Of a stretch of 64,000 nucleotides of DNA, positions 27,177 to 40,000 are shown in pieces. The stretch's first letter is position 1; the number at the start of each line of letters is the position of its first letter. Under the pieces are notes generated by a model. That model searched no databases. It was given only the letters and a program-made list of their open reading frames with translations, and had not been told where the DNA came from. The translations under genes and the position numbers were made by a program. The stretch comes from Spongiibacter marinus (lineage in GTDB: Bacteria; Pseudomonadota; Gammaproteobacteria; Pseudomonadales; Spongiibacteraceae): NCBI RefSeq assembly GCF_016906995.1, contig NZ_JAFBBD010000002.1:209667-273666 (forward strand), written 5' to 3'.

Positions 27177-28442
27177 TTACCAGCTCAACGCCCCACCTGT
27201 TTGATACTCAATCACGCGCGTTTCAAAGAAGTTTTTCTCTTTGCGCAGGTCCATGATTTCGCTCATCCACGGGAAGGGGTTTTGTGCATTGGGGAACTGC
27301 TCTTTCAGGCCAAGCTGCGACAGGCGGCGGTTGGCGATGAATTGCAGGTATTCTTCCATCATGGCTGAGTTCATGCCGAGTACGCCGCGGGGCATGGAGT
27401 CTTTGGCGTATTCGATTTCCAGCTGCATGCCTTCCACGATCATTTGGGTGACTTCTTCCTGGAATTGCTCGCTCCACAGGTGTGGGTTTTCCAGTTTGAT
27501 CTGGTTGATCATGTCGATGCCGAAGTTCAGGTGCATGGACTCGTCGCGCAGGATGTACTGGAACTGTTCGGCAACGCCGGTCATTTTGTTGCGGCGGCCC
27601 ATAGACAGAATCTGGGTGAAGCCGCAGTAGAAGAAGATGCCTTCGGTAACGGCGTAGAAACCAATCAGGTTACGCAGCAGTTCCTGGTCGTCTTCCGGGG
27701 TGCCGGTTTTGAAGTTGGGGTCGCCCAGTGCCTGGGTGTGCTTGAGGCTCCAGGCCGCTTTCTTGGCGATGGAGGGCAGTTCGCGGTACATGTTGAAGAC
27801 TTCGCCTTCGTCCATGCCCAGTGACTCTACACAGTATTGGTAGGCGTGGGTGTGGATGGCTTCTTCAAAAGCCTGGCGCAGCAGGTATTGGCGGCACTCA
27901 GGGTTGGTGATGTGGCGGTAAACGGCCAGTACCAGATTGTTGGCAACCAGTGAGTCGGCGGTAGAGAAGTAGCCCAGCGAGCGCATAACAATGCGGCGCT
28001 CGTCGTCGGTCAGGCCTTCTGGGTTTTTCCAGCAGGCGATGTCGGCGGTCATGTTAACTTCTTGCGGCATCCAGTGGTTGGCGCAGCCGTCCAGATATTT
28101 CTGCCATGCCCAGTCGTATTTGAAGGGCACCAGTTGGTTGAGGTCCAGGTGGCAGTTGATAATGCGCTTGTCTTCAACGCGCAGGCGGGCAGCGCCCATT
28201 TCCAGGTCTTCCAGGCCGGCGGCAACGTCGAGGTTGTCGAGTGAGGCGCTGGCTTTTTCCATAACGGCTTGTGCACTGGCGGCCGGTGCAGCGGGCTGCT
28301 CGGGAGCCGCTTGGCTGGCTACGGCAGGCTTGGGCGCTTCAGGTGCCGGAGCCTGTGGGGCGGCCTGTTGTGGTGCTTCTTTGGTTTGAGGTTTTGCCGC
28401 TTCTTGTGCGTCGTCTTTATCGAAATCGTCCCAGCTAAGCAT
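27177..28442 (-). CDS. nrdB: Class Ia ribonucleotide reductase, beta subunit
   Basis: 421 residues. Diiron ligands and radical neighbourhood: [26 protein letters not shown] and [15 protein letters not shown]; the C-terminal tail ends near YQTGGALSW for NrdA docking. The first ~85 residues are an Ala/Pro/Gln-rich extension ([20 protein letters not shown] and similar) before the usual start. It makes the tyrosyl radical for deoxynucleotide synthesis in the cytoplasm. It lies 85 bp downstream of nrdA. Confidence 0.95.
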   Translation of the reverse strand: MLSWDDFDKDDAQEAAKPQTKEAPQQAAPQAPAPEAPKPAVASQAAPEQPAAPAASAQAVMEKASASLDNLDVAAGLEDLEMGAARLRVEDKRIINCHLDLNQLVPFKYDWAWQKYLDGCANHWMPQEVNMTADIACWKNPEGLTDDERRIVMRSLGYFSTADSLVANNLVLAVYRHITNPECRQYLLRQAFEEAIHTHAYQYCVESLGMDEGEVFNMYRELPSIAKKAAWSLKHTQALGDPNFKTGTPEDDQELLRNLIGFYAVTEGIFFYCGFTQILSMGRRNKMTGVAEQFQYILRDESMHLNFGIDMINQIKLENPHLWSEQFQEEVTQMIVEGMQLEIEYAKDSMPRGVLGMNSAMMEEYLQFIANRRLSQLGLKEQFPNAQNPFPWMSEIMDLRKEKNFFETRVIEYQTGGALSW

Positions 28443-28527
28443 TAGTGAGTTACCTCGGTATTAAGTGTGTGTTCGTTCGCTGCTATTTGGGTGGGGCGCG
28501 GTGACGCCCCGGGTGCAGCTAGTTCTA

Positions 28528-31401
<2,874 letters not shown>

Positions 31402-31570
31402 GGTATTTAGGGCCCTTGCTATGCTGATCGCGTGTTGTTGGTGTTAATGCCGCAAAAAAACGGATGTTTGCGGGGCGCTGCTTGGCTTATTTACCCGTAT
31501 TCGGGCGAGGTTTTTTTTGTCTACAGCTTGATCTCAGGCGTTATTCAATGCTAGGTGAATGTTGACGCCG

Positions 31571-31651
31571 CCACCCATATATGGGGTTTTTTGAAAATCG
31601 GGATACAAGATAATGCGGTTTTCGGGTGGGTGCAAGCACCATATGATGTGA
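31571..31651 (-). promoter_or_regulatory. NrdR-like box pair upstream of nrdA
   Basis: Two AT-centred palindromes, CCACCCATATATGGGG at 31571-31586 and GCACCATATGATGTG at 31636-31650, partially match the NrdR consensus acaCwAtATaTwGtgt. Their spacing of about 63 bp is close to six helical turns. NrdR usually represses nrd operons through paired boxes. Confidence 0.5.
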
Positions 31652-31657
31652 ATGAGC

Positions 31658-31666
31658 TGTGGATAA
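31658..31666 (-). promoter_or_regulatory. Perfect DnaA box upstream of nrdA
   Basis: TGTGGATAA, the complement of the consensus TTATCCACA, 257 bp upstream of nrdA. In E. coli DnaA activates nrdAB, so a similar replication-linked control is plausible. The surrounding 31402-31795 stretch holds no gene. Confidence 0.55.
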
Positions 31667-31795
31667 AGTGTGGGTAAGCAGGGGGTGAAATTTGCCTTGC
31701 TCGCAAGTGCCCGCGGGGCGGGCTTTAGCGCCGAGTGGCGACTAAAATTGCCGCGACCACTGTCGCTAGACGGAATGTTTATAACAAAAAATTTT

Positions 31796-32881
31796 TTATG
31801 CAGCGCCGCTATGAGGCCGGGGGGCGTGCTCAAAATTTGCACCTTCCTGGGCGAAGGCGATGAGGTGTTCCAGCTCGGTGCTGATCTGTACCGTTTCGCC
31901 GAGTTGGAAGTCGCGGTGGCTGGGTAGCAGGGCTTCTACCACGCTGCCGGTGGGCAGGCGCAGGGTGTAGACCGTGGCGCTGCCTGAAAAGACTTTACGC
32001 TCTACCGTTGCCCGTAAGCCGCCGAAGTCACTCAACACGATATCGTCGGGGCGCAGCAGCACATCCACCGGTGTGCCGGTAGGCCAGGGGTAGGCACGGT
32101 TGCCAATGAGCGCGCCGAGCTCGGTATTCACCGTGTTGGACTCGGTGCCGATCAGCCCGGGCAGGAAGCAGCCTTCACCGATAAAGTCGGCAACGATGCG
32201 GTTGGTCGGCTCGTGATAGAGATTAAAGGGCGTATCCCACTGCTGCAGATGACCGCCGTGCAGCAGACCGACCTGATCGCTAAAGGCGAAGGCTTCGTGT
32301 TGGTCGTGGGTGACCAGAATAGCGCTAATGCCAAGCTCTTTTAAAATGTCCCGGACTTCCAGGCTGAGCTTCTTGCGCAGTTCGGCGTCGAGGTTGGAAA
32401 AGGGCTCATCCATCAACAACAGCTGAGGGTTGGGGGCCAGCGCGCGGGCCAGTGCAATGCGCTGTTGCTGGCCACCGGATAACTCGTGTGGGTAGCGTTT
32501 TTCCACGCCGTCCAGGCGAACGAGGGAAAGCAGTCGGCGGACGCGCTGCTGTTGCTCTTTATGCGGCAGTTTTTTTAAGCCAAAACGAATGTTGTCGATA
32601 ACATTCAAATGGGGGAACAGGGCGTAGTCCTGAAATACCATGCCGATGTGGCGCTGCTCGGGTGGTAGCTGCATGCCGGGTTGGCTGAGGGTTTGCTCGT
32701 TGAGCAGGATCTGCCCTTTGTGAAGCGGCTGGAAGCCGGCAATCGCGCGCAGGATAGTGGTTTTGCCACAGCCGCTAGGCCCTAGCAGACTGCATATATC
32801 ACCGTTGTGGACGTGAAAGCTGACGCCATTGACGACGGGGGTGGTGTCGTAGCGGCAGTGAATGTCCTGAATTTTTAGCAA
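31796..32881 (-). CDS. ABC transporter ATP-binding protein, FbpC-like (iron(III)/spermidine type)
   Basis: 361 residues from a TTG at 32881 with AAGGAG at good spacing; a longer frame to 32929 was rejected because family homology starts at LKIQDIHC. Walker A GPSGCGKTT, Q-loop, signature LSGGQQQRIALARAL, Walker B LLLMDEPFSNLD, H-loop THDQHEA and a C-terminal TOBE domain (PTGTPVDVLLRPDDI). No permease or binding protein adjoins it. As I remember, a similar orphan sits beside argF in Pseudomonas. Confidence 0.88.
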   Translation of the reverse strand: MLKIQDIHCRYDTTPVVNGVSFHVHNGDICSLLGPSGCGKTTILRAIAGFQPLHKGQILLNEQTLSQPGMQLPPEQRHIGMVFQDYALFPHLNVIDNIRFGLKKLPHKEQQQRVRRLLSLVRLDGVEKRYPHELSGGQQQRIALARALAPNPQLLLMDEPFSNLDAELRKKLSLEVRDILKELGISAILVTHDQHEAFAFSDQVGLLHGGHLQQWDTPFNLYHEPTNRIVADFIGEGCFLPGLIGTESNTVNTELGALIGNRAYPWPTGTPVDVLLRPDDIVLSDFGGLRATVERKVFSGSATVYTLRLPTGSVVEALLPSHRDFQLGETVQISTELEHLIAFAQEGANFEHAPRPHSGAA

Positions 32882-32937
32882 GACTGCTCCTTCGCTTGCT
32901 ATGCGGCGGGCCGATACGCCTCGCCGCAAGCAACAAT

Positions 32938-33843
32938 CTACTGGGTGAGCAAAAATTCCATCAGTGCTTTCTGGGCGTGCAGGCGGTTTTCTGCCTCGTC
33001 CCAGATCACGGTATCGGGGCTGTCCATCAGCTCGGCGCTAATTTCCTCACCGCGCTTGGCGGGGAGGCAGTGCATATACAGCGCGTCAGGGTTGGCATGG
33101 GACATCAGTTCGGCATTGATCTGGTATCCCGCCAGTTTGCGACGGCGCTCGGCCTTTTCTTCTTCCTGGCCCATGGATGCCCAGACATCGGTAACCAGCA
33201 GGTCGGAGCCTTTTGCCGCTTCGGCGGGGTCGCGAATAATTTCCACGCGGTCGCCAGCGGCCTCGACCAGGTCCGCGCGCGGGTCAAAGCCCTCGGGACA
33301 GGCGATCTTCAGTTTGAAGTCGAACTGGATTGCGGCATTGATATAGGACTGGCACATATTGTTGCCATCGCCAACCCAGGTGACTTGTTTGCCTTTAATG
33401 CTGCCGCGATGCTCGACAAAGGTTTGAATGTCGGCGAGGAGCTGGCAGGGGTGGTAGTCATCAGTCAGGGCATTGATGACCGGCACTGACGAGTACTCGG
33501 CAAATTTTTCAATAATGCTGTGTTCGAAGGTGCGGATCATCACGATGTCGCACATTGACGAGATCACGCGTGCGCTGTCTTCAGTCGGCTCGCCGCGTCC
33601 CAATTGCGTATCGCGCGGTGACAGGAAGATGGCGTGGCCGCCAAATTGGGCAATGCCCGCCTCGAAAGAAATGCGCGTGCGGGTAGACGCTTTTTCAAAG
33701 ATCATGCCCAGCACGTAGTTGGGAAATTGAACGCCCTGGCGGCGCTCGCGGTGCTCGGCTTTCAGCTCAATTGCCCGCGCAATGACGTGGTCGAGTTCCG
33801 CGGGGCTGAGGTCGTTAAGGGTTAAAAAGTGTCTCAAGGCCAT
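32938..33843 (-). CDS. argF: Ornithine carbamoyltransferase
   Basis: 301 residues. Carbamoyl-phosphate loop S53-T-R-T-R57, HPCQ ([14 protein letters not shown]), [11 protein letters not shown] and [12 protein letters not shown]. It makes citrulline from ornithine and carbamoyl phosphate for arginine synthesis. It lies 32 bp after argD, same strand, forming an arginine operon; the ABC ATPase gene follows after 56 bp. Confidence 0.96.
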   Translation of the reverse strand: MALRHFLTLNDLSPAELDHVIARAIELKAEHRERRQGVQFPNYVLGMIFEKASTRTRISFEAGIAQFGGHAIFLSPRDTQLGRGEPTEDSARVISSMCDIVMIRTFEHSIIEKFAEYSSVPVINALTDDYHPCQLLADIQTFVEHRGSIKGKQVTWVGDGNNMCQSYINAAIQFDFKLKIACPEGFDPRADLVEAAGDRVEIIRDPAEAAKGSDLLVTDVWASMGQEEEKAERRRKLAGYQINAELMSHANPDALYMHCLPAKRGEEISAELMDSPDTVIWDEAENRLHAQKALMEFLLTQ

Positions 33844-33875
33844 AAGTGGCTACCTTTGCTGCATCGATTGCTGCC

Positions 33876-35066
33876 TTACGCGGCATCGGACTGGGCGGGC
33901 CACTGAAGGATCAGTGGACAGAGGATGTCGAGCAGCGCGTCGACTTCCTGCCGGCTAATAATAAGAGGGGGAAGCAGGCGCACGACCCGTTCCGCAGTAA
34001 CGTTAATCAATATGCCCTGGTCGAGCGCTTGTTTAACAAGGCCTGCGCAGGGGCTGTTTAATTCAACGCCCACCATCAGGCCGCGGCCGCGCACCTCTAC
34101 AACGTGCTCGGCATCGGCTAAACGCTCGCGCAGACCAGCCTGTAAGTAGTCGCCGATGTCGCTGACGTGGTTGCGCATTTCCTCGGTATTGAGGGTCTCT
34201 ACGACCACTTGTCCCGCCGCGCAGGCCAGTGGGTTGCCGCCGAAGGTAGAGCCGTGGTTGCCGGGGTGAAACAGCGACGCGGCTTTACCGTGTGCCAGAC
34301 AGGCGCCAATAGGCAGGCCGTTGCCCAGGCCTTTGGCCGTAACCAGAACATCGGGCAGTACGCCGTCGTGTTGGTAGGCGAAATATTTGCCGGTCCGGCC
34401 ATTGCCTGTTTGTACTTCGTCGAGCATTAACAACCAGTTGTTGCGGTCGCATAGCTCGCGCAGTTGTTTCAGGAAGCCTTCCGGTAATACGTGCAGGCCG
34501 CCTTCACCCTGGATCGGCTCCAGTAACACGGCGGCTACGCTGTCATTGTTGTTGGCAATGCTTTCCAGGGCCGCAATATCGCCGAAGGGCGCGCGGATAA
34601 AGCCGCGCACCAGCGGCTCGAAGCCCGCCTGAATTTTGCGGTTGCCGGAGGCGGTAAGCGTGGCCAGAGTCCGGCCGTGGAAGGCCTGCTCCATCACCAC
34701 AACATGGGGGATGTCGATACCGCGCTGGTGGCCGTGCATACGCGCCAGTTTAATGGCCGCTTCGTTGGCTTCTGCCCCGGAGTTGGCAAAAAATACGTTG
34801 TCCATGCCGCTGGCATCGCGCAGAGATTCGGCCAGCTGCTGTTGGCGCTGCACATTGTACAAGTTGGAGGTGTGCAGCAGCTTGCCCGCTTGTTCGGTAA
34901 TGGCTTGTGTAACGCCGGGGTGGGCATGGCCGAGTGCATTGACACCAATGCCGCTAATGCCATCGATATAGCCCTTGCCCTGCTCGTCGAACAGGCGAAC
35001 ACCTTCACCGCGCACAAAGCTAACAGGCAGGCGGCCGTAAGTATTCATCAGTGCGGGCAATGTCAT
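33876..35066 (-). CDS. argD: Acetylornithine aminotransferase
   Basis: 396 residues, class III PLP aminotransferase: FANSGAEANEAAIKLAR, GFIRAPFGD, LLMLDEVQTGNGRTGK, and the Schiff-base Lys in VTAKGLGNGLP. It converts N-acetylglutamate semialdehyde to N-acetylornithine (may also act in succinyldiaminopimelate or ornithine pathways). The 5' leader has a GC hairpin 52 bp before the start. Confidence 0.93.
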   Translation of the reverse strand: MTLPALMNTYGRLPVSFVRGEGVRLFDEQGKGYIDGISGIGVNALGHAHPGVTQAITEQAGKLLHTSNLYNVQRQQQLAESLRDASGMDNVFFANSGAEANEAAIKLARMHGHQRGIDIPHVVVMEQAFHGRTLATLTASGNRKIQAGFEPLVRGFIRAPFGDIAALESIANNNDSVAAVLLEPIQGEGGLHVLPEGFLKQLRELCDRNNWLLMLDEVQTGNGRTGKYFAYQHDGVLPDVLVTAKGLGNGLPIGACLAHGKAASLFHPGNHGSTFGGNPLACAAGQVVVETLNTEEMRNHVSDIGDYLQAGLRERLADAEHVVEVRGRGLMVGVELNSPCAGLVKQALDQGILINVTAERVVRLLPPLIISRQEVDALLDILCPLILQWPAQSDAA

Positions 35067-35117
35067 TGCAGCGTATCTCCTCTAGCGGGGTATTTGAGCG
35101 AACCCCAAAACGCAAAA

Positions 35118-35135
35118 GGGCAGCGCCTGCTGCCC
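35118..35135 (-). promoter_or_regulatory. Hairpin in the argD leader (possible attenuator)
   Basis: Perfect 7-bp stem GGGCAGC-AGGC-GCTGCCC followed by TTTT on the minus strand, 52 bp upstream of the argD start. Shape of a weak intrinsic terminator inside the 5' leader. No leader peptide was recognised. Confidence 0.45.
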
Positions 35136-35414
35136 GAGAATTAAGGGAGTAATCATATAAGGAAGCTTTTGTAAATTCCATAGCCCGCGGTAATTTGTCA
35201 ATGGCGCTGGGCGATTGGTCAGCCGTGGTTTTGGGCGAAGCGGGTGCGGCTTGGATGGGGGGAAATTTATTGTTAATGTTTTACCTGAAAACATGGGGGC
35301 CGTAAAAGTGCAATACGGCAATCTCCGAGATGTTTGCTATAAGTAGATTGACTCAAAATGCTGCGCCAGTGTTTTTGGTGCCAATAATAATTGTAGTCGG
35401 GGAGACTTCTACAG
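35136..35414. other. Intergenic region between argD and TonB receptor
   Basis: No gene here. It contains the divergent promoter space of argD and the TonB receptor; TTGACA-like hexamers are visible but no reliable -10 spacing. No clear Fur box. Confidence 0.5.
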
Positions 35415-37811
35415 ATGACACACAAGCGTATGTTCAAACGATCAAAGCTTGCCCTTGCCATGTTGGCGTTGCCAGTGGCCGTTTCGGCCCAGGACAACGG
35501 CAATGTTCTGGAAGAGGTGCTGGTAACCGCGCGGAAGCAGTCGGAAACCTTGCAGGATGTGCCGTTTTCTATTGCGGCGATGACAGAGGGAAAATTAAAA
35601 CAGAGTGGGGCGACGGATCTTGAGTCGATGGCGACAAACGTGGCCGGTATTTCGATCCAAAACCTGGGGCCGGGTCAGAGCCAGGTCTCGATCCGCGGTA
35701 TCTCTGCTGGGCAAATTGTTCGCGACCAGCCCGGCGTTAAAGAGCAGGTTGGGGTCTACTTTGACGAGTCAGTGATCTCGATGTCGCTGTTCACGCCCGA
35801 CTTGGATTTTTACGACATCAATCGTGTGGAAGTGCTGCGCGGGCCGCAGGGCACGCTGTTCGGCTCCGGCTCGCTGTCGGGCACGGTGCGTTATATCAGC
35901 AATGCGCCCAACAGCGACGAGCTGAGCGGCTCTGTACAAGTGGGCGGTGAAACCGTCGATGAAGGCAGTGAAGGCGGCAATATTAAGGGGCATATCAATA
36001 TTCCGCTTAGCGACACCTTGGCGCTCCGCGCCGTGGGTTACGCTCAGCAATACGCCGGTTACATCGATGCCTTGCAGCCCGACGGAAGCACGAACGACGA
36101 TGTTAACGAAGGCACCCGCAGTGGTGGTCGCATCGCGTTGCGCTTTCAGCCATCTGACAGCGTGGTTATCACGCCACGGGTTATTTTCCAGAGCATCGAC
36201 ATGGACGGCTTCAATCGCGAAGACGACTACAACATGTTGGCCAACCCCTACACCACCAGCCGCCCGCCCGTTCGCCTGGGCGACTACGAGCAGTTTACTC
36301 AGCTTGAAGAGAGTTTTGAGGACGACTTCTTGCTGGTTGATCTGACCGCCACCATTGATCTGACTGAAGATATGACGCTGACGTCGGTGTCCTCGTATAC
36401 CGATCGCGATGTGTTGGTGCTGCGCGATGCCACGGCCCTGAACGGTAGTATCACTGGCGGCTCCTTCGGTGAAAGCGAGGCGGTTTATACCCTCGATGCA
36501 CCGCTGTATGACGAAACCGAAGCTGAGGTGCTGACCCAGGAGCTGCGCTTGAGTGGCCTGAATGGCCCCGTGCAATGGGTGGCGGGTATCTTCTATAGCG
36601 ATATCGAGCGTCGCTATGGCCAGTCTCTGCAAGTGGCCGGTTACGACGCCAGCGCGCGCACCACGGCGCCCGATTCCACCGACCCCGGCGAGACCCTGGG
36701 CGCGAATGCGGTTGATGAACTGTTCTACTCAGACATTCCCTACGAGCTGGAGCAGTACGCGGTGTTCGGCGAGGTGTCTTATGACCTGAACGACAAAACC
36801 ATGATCGTGGTTGGCGCCCGTTTCTTCGACTACGAGGAAAAGCGTACGCTGAACTTTGATGGTATCTACAACGCCAGCGTGCTCGGACAGAAGAGCGATG
36901 TGTCGTCGGACGGTGTGTCGCCGAGGGTGATGCTGCGCTACGACATGAATGACGATGTGATGCTCAATGCGCAGGTGTCGAAGGGCTTCCGTTTGGGGGG
37001 TATTAACGACCCGCTGAATGAACCGTTGTGTTCACCTGCCGATAAAGCCACATTTGGCGGTCGCGATGACTTTGAAGATGAAACACTGACGAACTATGAA
37101 GTGGGCAGTAAAATGCGCCTGTTCGGCGGTGCGGGTACCTTTAACGTTTCGGCATTCTACAGCGACATTAAAGATCTGCAGGCAACCGTAAACGCGGGTA
37201 CCTGTTCCTCTCGGATCGTTTACAACGTGCCTGAGGCCCACAGCACCGGGGTGGAAGTTGAGTTCTTCGTGCGCCCGATGAGCAATTTCGAGTTTGGTCT
37301 GTCGGCCAGCTACGTGCGCGCCGAGATCGATTCGGATGTTACCTCTACCGACAACGCCAATGTGACGAGCATTGTTGGCGGCATTCGCGAAGGTAATGAG
37401 TTGCCAACGGCGCCGGGCTTTGAGCTTGCCGCGACGGCTACCTATTACTTCCCGGTATTCGAAACCTGGGAAGGCTACTTCAATACCACCTATCAAAACG
37501 TCGGTTCGCGCTACACCCAGCTTGCGGATCAGGAAAATGGTGGGCGCGGTGTTGCCAGCCTGTACTCCAATGTGGGTGGCCCTTTGACCCAGCCGACCTA
37601 CGAGTATGATCGCGAGCAGGGTGGCTATCAGATCGTGAACTTGCGCCTGGGTGCGAGAAACGATCAATGGGATGCCGCATTGTTTGTGCGCAATGCAACC
37701 AATGAACGTGCTGAGCTGTCCTTGGATACCGAGCGCGGCGGCAATGCCCGCGTTGGTCACCACGTCAACCAGCCACGTACCATTGGCTTTAGCGCGCGTT
37801 ATAACTTCTAG
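35415..37811 (+). CDS. TonB-dependent receptor
   Basis: 798 residues. Signal peptide ending VAVSAQD, TonB-box-like VLEEVLVTARK, plug with QDVPFSIAAMTE, NRVEVLRGPQGTLFGSGSLSGTVRYI; barrel ending GFSARYNF. The plug belongs to the large receptor class common in Sphingomonads and Cellvibrionales for aromatic or carbohydrate compounds; the substrate is unknown. No ExbBD or transporter follows. A terminator follows at 37841. Confidence 0.9.
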   Translation: MTHKRMFKRSKLALAMLALPVAVSAQDNGNVLEEVLVTARKQSETLQDVPFSIAAMTEGKLKQSGATDLESMATNVAGISIQNLGPGQSQVSIRGISAGQIVRDQPGVKEQVGVYFDESVISMSLFTPDLDFYDINRVEVLRGPQGTLFGSGSLSGTVRYISNAPNSDELSGSVQVGGETVDEGSEGGNIKGHINIPLSDTLALRAVGYAQQYAGYIDALQPDGSTNDDVNEGTRSGGRIALRFQPSDSVVITPRVIFQSIDMDGFNREDDYNMLANPYTTSRPPVRLGDYEQFTQLEESFEDDFLLVDLTATIDLTEDMTLTSVSSYTDRDVLVLRDATALNGSITGGSFGESEAVYTLDAPLYDETEAEVLTQELRLSGLNGPVQWVAGIFYSDIERRYGQSLQVAGYDASARTTAPDSTDPGETLGANAVDELFYSDIPYELEQYAVFGEVSYDLNDKTMIVVGARFFDYEEKRTLNFDGIYNASVLGQKSDVSSDGVSPRVMLRYDMNDDVMLNAQVSKGFRLGGINDPLNEPLCSPADKATFGGRDDFEDETLTNYEVGSKMRLFGGAGTFNVSAFYSDIKDLQATVNAGTCSSRIVYNVPEAHSTGVEVEFFVRPMSNFEFGLSASYVRAEIDSDVTSTDNANVTSIVGGIREGNELPTAPGFELAATATYYFPVFETWEGYFNTTYQNVGSRYTQLADQENGGRGVASLYSNVGGPLTQPTYEYDREQGGYQIVNLRLGARNDQWDAALFVRNATNERAELSLDTERGGNARVGHHVNQPRTIGFSARYNF

Positions 37812-37840
37812 GTCGTCATGGACTGACACATAATCGACTT

Positions 37841-37864
37841 AACGGCCCTTCGGGGCCGTTTTTG
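37841..37864 (+). terminator. Rho-independent terminator after TonB receptor
   Basis: AACGGCCC-TTCG-GGGCCGTT with a T-run (TTTTTG). Confidence 0.9.
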
Positions 37865-37937
37865 TTTCAGGTGCGTTTGGCGAATGTTGGTGGCTTTGGG
37901 GATAATAGTGTTTTGCTAGCCCTAACAGGATGATGGT

Positions 37938-39470
37938 ATGACTCACACCGCCCAGCTCGACCCAGTGAAACTTGGGCTCTTCGTAAGTCGCCTGGAAGCG
38001 GTATGCGAGGAAATGGGGGCGGTACTGCAGCGGGCGGCTTTTTCACCCAATATTAAAGACCGGCTCGACTTTTCCTGTGCCATCTTTGATGCCGGTGGCG
38101 CGCTGTGCGCACAAGCGGCGCATATTCCCGTTCACCTCGGCAGTATGGCCTATGCGATGGCCGATATTGTCGGCGCCTGTGACTGGTCAGAAGGCGATAT
38201 GTTGGTGCTGAATGACCCGTTTCTTGGCGGCACCCACCTACCCGATGTCACGGTCATTGCGCCGTATTTTTTGCACGGCGAGTTGCTGGCGTTTGTTGTG
38301 AACCGCGCCCACCACGCGGATATTGGCGGCTCAACGCCGGGCTCGATGCCCCTGTCAAAAAGCCTGGATGAAGAGGGCGTTGTGATCCCGCCCACGCTAT
38401 TGCAGCGAGATGGTGTTGTTCAGCGACACCTGCTGGACGAATGGTTTGGTGAGGGTGAGCACGGCGACTTTGTCGCCCAACTTAGCGCGAACCGCTGTGG
38501 CCTGACGCGCTTAGCCGAGGTTGTTGAGGCGTTGCCGCTGCCGTTTCCTGCGGCCGTTACCCAGTTACAGGCGTATGCCGAGCAGTTGGCGACCTCCCGC
38601 TTAAGCGAATTACCGGCTGGGGAGTACCGTTTTCAAGACCTTATGGACGATGATGGCTTTGGTCAGAAAAACCTGACGATTGAGGTGTTGTTGTCCCTGG
38701 GGGACGGCCGGGCGACGGTGGACTTCACCGGCACCGCTGAACAAGTGCCGGGCAATATTAACTGTCCGCGGTCTGTGGCTGCGGCGGCGGTGTATTACGC
38801 GTTTCGATGTCTGATGCCCAATGAGGCGCCGGTATGCGCGGGCTTGTTCCGTCCCATTAGTCTTCGTGTTCCCGAAGGTTGCCTGCTGAATGCACGGCGG
38901 CCGGCGGCCGTGGCGGCGGGCAATGTGGAAACCTCTATGCGCGCGTGCGACGCAGTATTGGGCGCGCTCGCGCAGGCGCTGCCGGAGCGTATTCCCGCCG
39001 CGGCGCACGGCAGCATGAACAATGTGGCTATGGGCTCGTTAGAGGGCGAGCCTTGGCACTACTATGAAACCCTGGCGGGGGGGAGCGGCGGTCATGCCGA
39101 GGGCGCTGGACTGAGTGGTGTGCAGTGCCATATGACCAATACGCTGAACACTCCGGTGGAGAGCCTGGAAATGCACTACCCGCTGCGCATTCGCCAATAC
39201 AGCGTGCGCCGCGGCAGCGGTGGCGGCGGGCGGCATTGCGGAGGCGACGGCCTGGTGCGCGAGTTTGAATTCCTGGCGACCGCTCGCTTTACCTTGCTTA
39301 CCGAGCGCCGCTATGTCGCGCCCTGGGGCTTGCATGGGGGTGACGCGGGTCGCTGCGGGGAAAACAGCCTGAATGGCGAGCGCTTACCGGCAAAAGTAAG
39401 TGCGCTGGCAAAGCCCGGTGACCGCTTGCGCATTGCCACGCCTGGCGGGGGTGGCTGGGGGCAGGCATGA
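37938..39470 (+). CDS. Hydantoinase B / oxoprolinase family protein (HyuB-like)
   Basis: 510 residues. Family segments: ISRLEAVCEEMGAVLQRAAFSPNIKDRLDFSCAIFD start region, GDMLVLNDPFLGGTHLPDVT, NRAHHADIGGSTPGSMP, HGSMNNVAMG, and the C-terminal YPLRIRQYSVRRGSGGGG. HyuB normally acts with HyuA on N-methylhydantoin or 5-oxoproline using ATP, but no hyuA is next to it. Possibly in trans with a partner elsewhere. Confidence 0.9.
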   Translation: MTHTAQLDPVKLGLFVSRLEAVCEEMGAVLQRAAFSPNIKDRLDFSCAIFDAGGALCAQAAHIPVHLGSMAYAMADIVGACDWSEGDMLVLNDPFLGGTHLPDVTVIAPYFLHGELLAFVVNRAHHADIGGSTPGSMPLSKSLDEEGVVIPPTLLQRDGVVQRHLLDEWFGEGEHGDFVAQLSANRCGLTRLAEVVEALPLPFPAAVTQLQAYAEQLATSRLSELPAGEYRFQDLMDDDGFGQKNLTIEVLLSLGDGRATVDFTGTAEQVPGNINCPRSVAAAAVYYAFRCLMPNEAPVCAGLFRPISLRVPEGCLLNARRPAAVAAGNVETSMRACDAVLGALAQALPERIPAAAHGSMNNVAMGSLEGEPWHYYETLAGGSGGHAEGAGLSGVQCHMTNTLNTPVESLEMHYPLRIRQYSVRRGSGGGGRHCGGDGLVREFEFLATARFTLLTERRYVAPWGLHGGDAGRCGENSLNGERLPAKVSALAKPGDRLRIATPGGGGWGQA

Positions 39471-39561
39471 CTTTTCGCGCCGGGAATTGTTAGAATAGCG
39501 CTCTGAAATGGTCCGGGCTTTTACTCATCGGTTTGCCGGACGCCGATACGGCAGGTACTCA

Positions 39562-39894
39562 ATGGATACGATCGACGCAATTAAACAGCAAATCGAAAAT
39601 AACCCCATCATTATCTATATGAAGGGGTCACCCAATCAGCCTCAGTGTGGCTTCTCTGCACGCGCCTCTCAGGCACTGATGGGTTGTGGCGAGCGATTCG
39701 CCTTTGTGGATATTTTGTCTAACCCCGATATTCGTGCAAAACTGCCCGAGTATGCTAACTGGCCGACTTTCCCCCAGCTGTGGGTTAAGGGCGAGCTGAT
39801 TGGCGGCTGCGACATTATTTGCGAAATGTATGAGAGCGGCGAGCTGCAAACCCTGCTGAAAGAAACCTCGGCTGGCGAGGCCGCGGAAGGTTAA
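39562..39894 (+). CDS. grxD: Monothiol glutaredoxin (CGFS type)
   Basis: 110 residues from ATG 39562; an upstream in-frame start at 39508 adds an unrelated leader. IIYMKGSPNQPQCGFS active site, WPTFPQLWVKGELIGGCDI. It carries [2Fe-2S] clusters with glutathione and BolA. A terminator follows at 39924. Confidence 0.95.
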   Translation: MDTIDAIKQQIENNPIIIYMKGSPNQPQCGFSARASQALMGCGERFAFVDILSNPDIRAKLPEYANWPTFPQLWVKGELIGGCDIICEMYESGELQTLLKETSAGEAAEG

Positions 39895-39923
39895 CGCCTT
39901 TTGGCTTGCAAGTACGCCTCTTG

Positions 39924-39952
39924 AAAACCCGGCCCTAGCGCCGGGTTTTTTG
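39924..39952 (+). terminator. Rho-independent terminator after grxD
   Basis: AACCCGGC/GCCGGGTT stem with a TTTTTTG tail. Confidence 0.85.
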
Positions 39953-40000
39953 TGCCCAGACATCGGGGATAACGGGGAGAGGAACGGCGTTTATGAAATT

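Noticed and set aside
35769..36632. 287-codon minus-strand frame
   Set aside because: Lies wholly inside the TonB receptor on the opposite strand; composition is of an antisense shadow, no ribosome site or domain.
37032..37829. 265-codon minus-strand frame
   Set aside because: Antisense shadow of the same TonB receptor gene.
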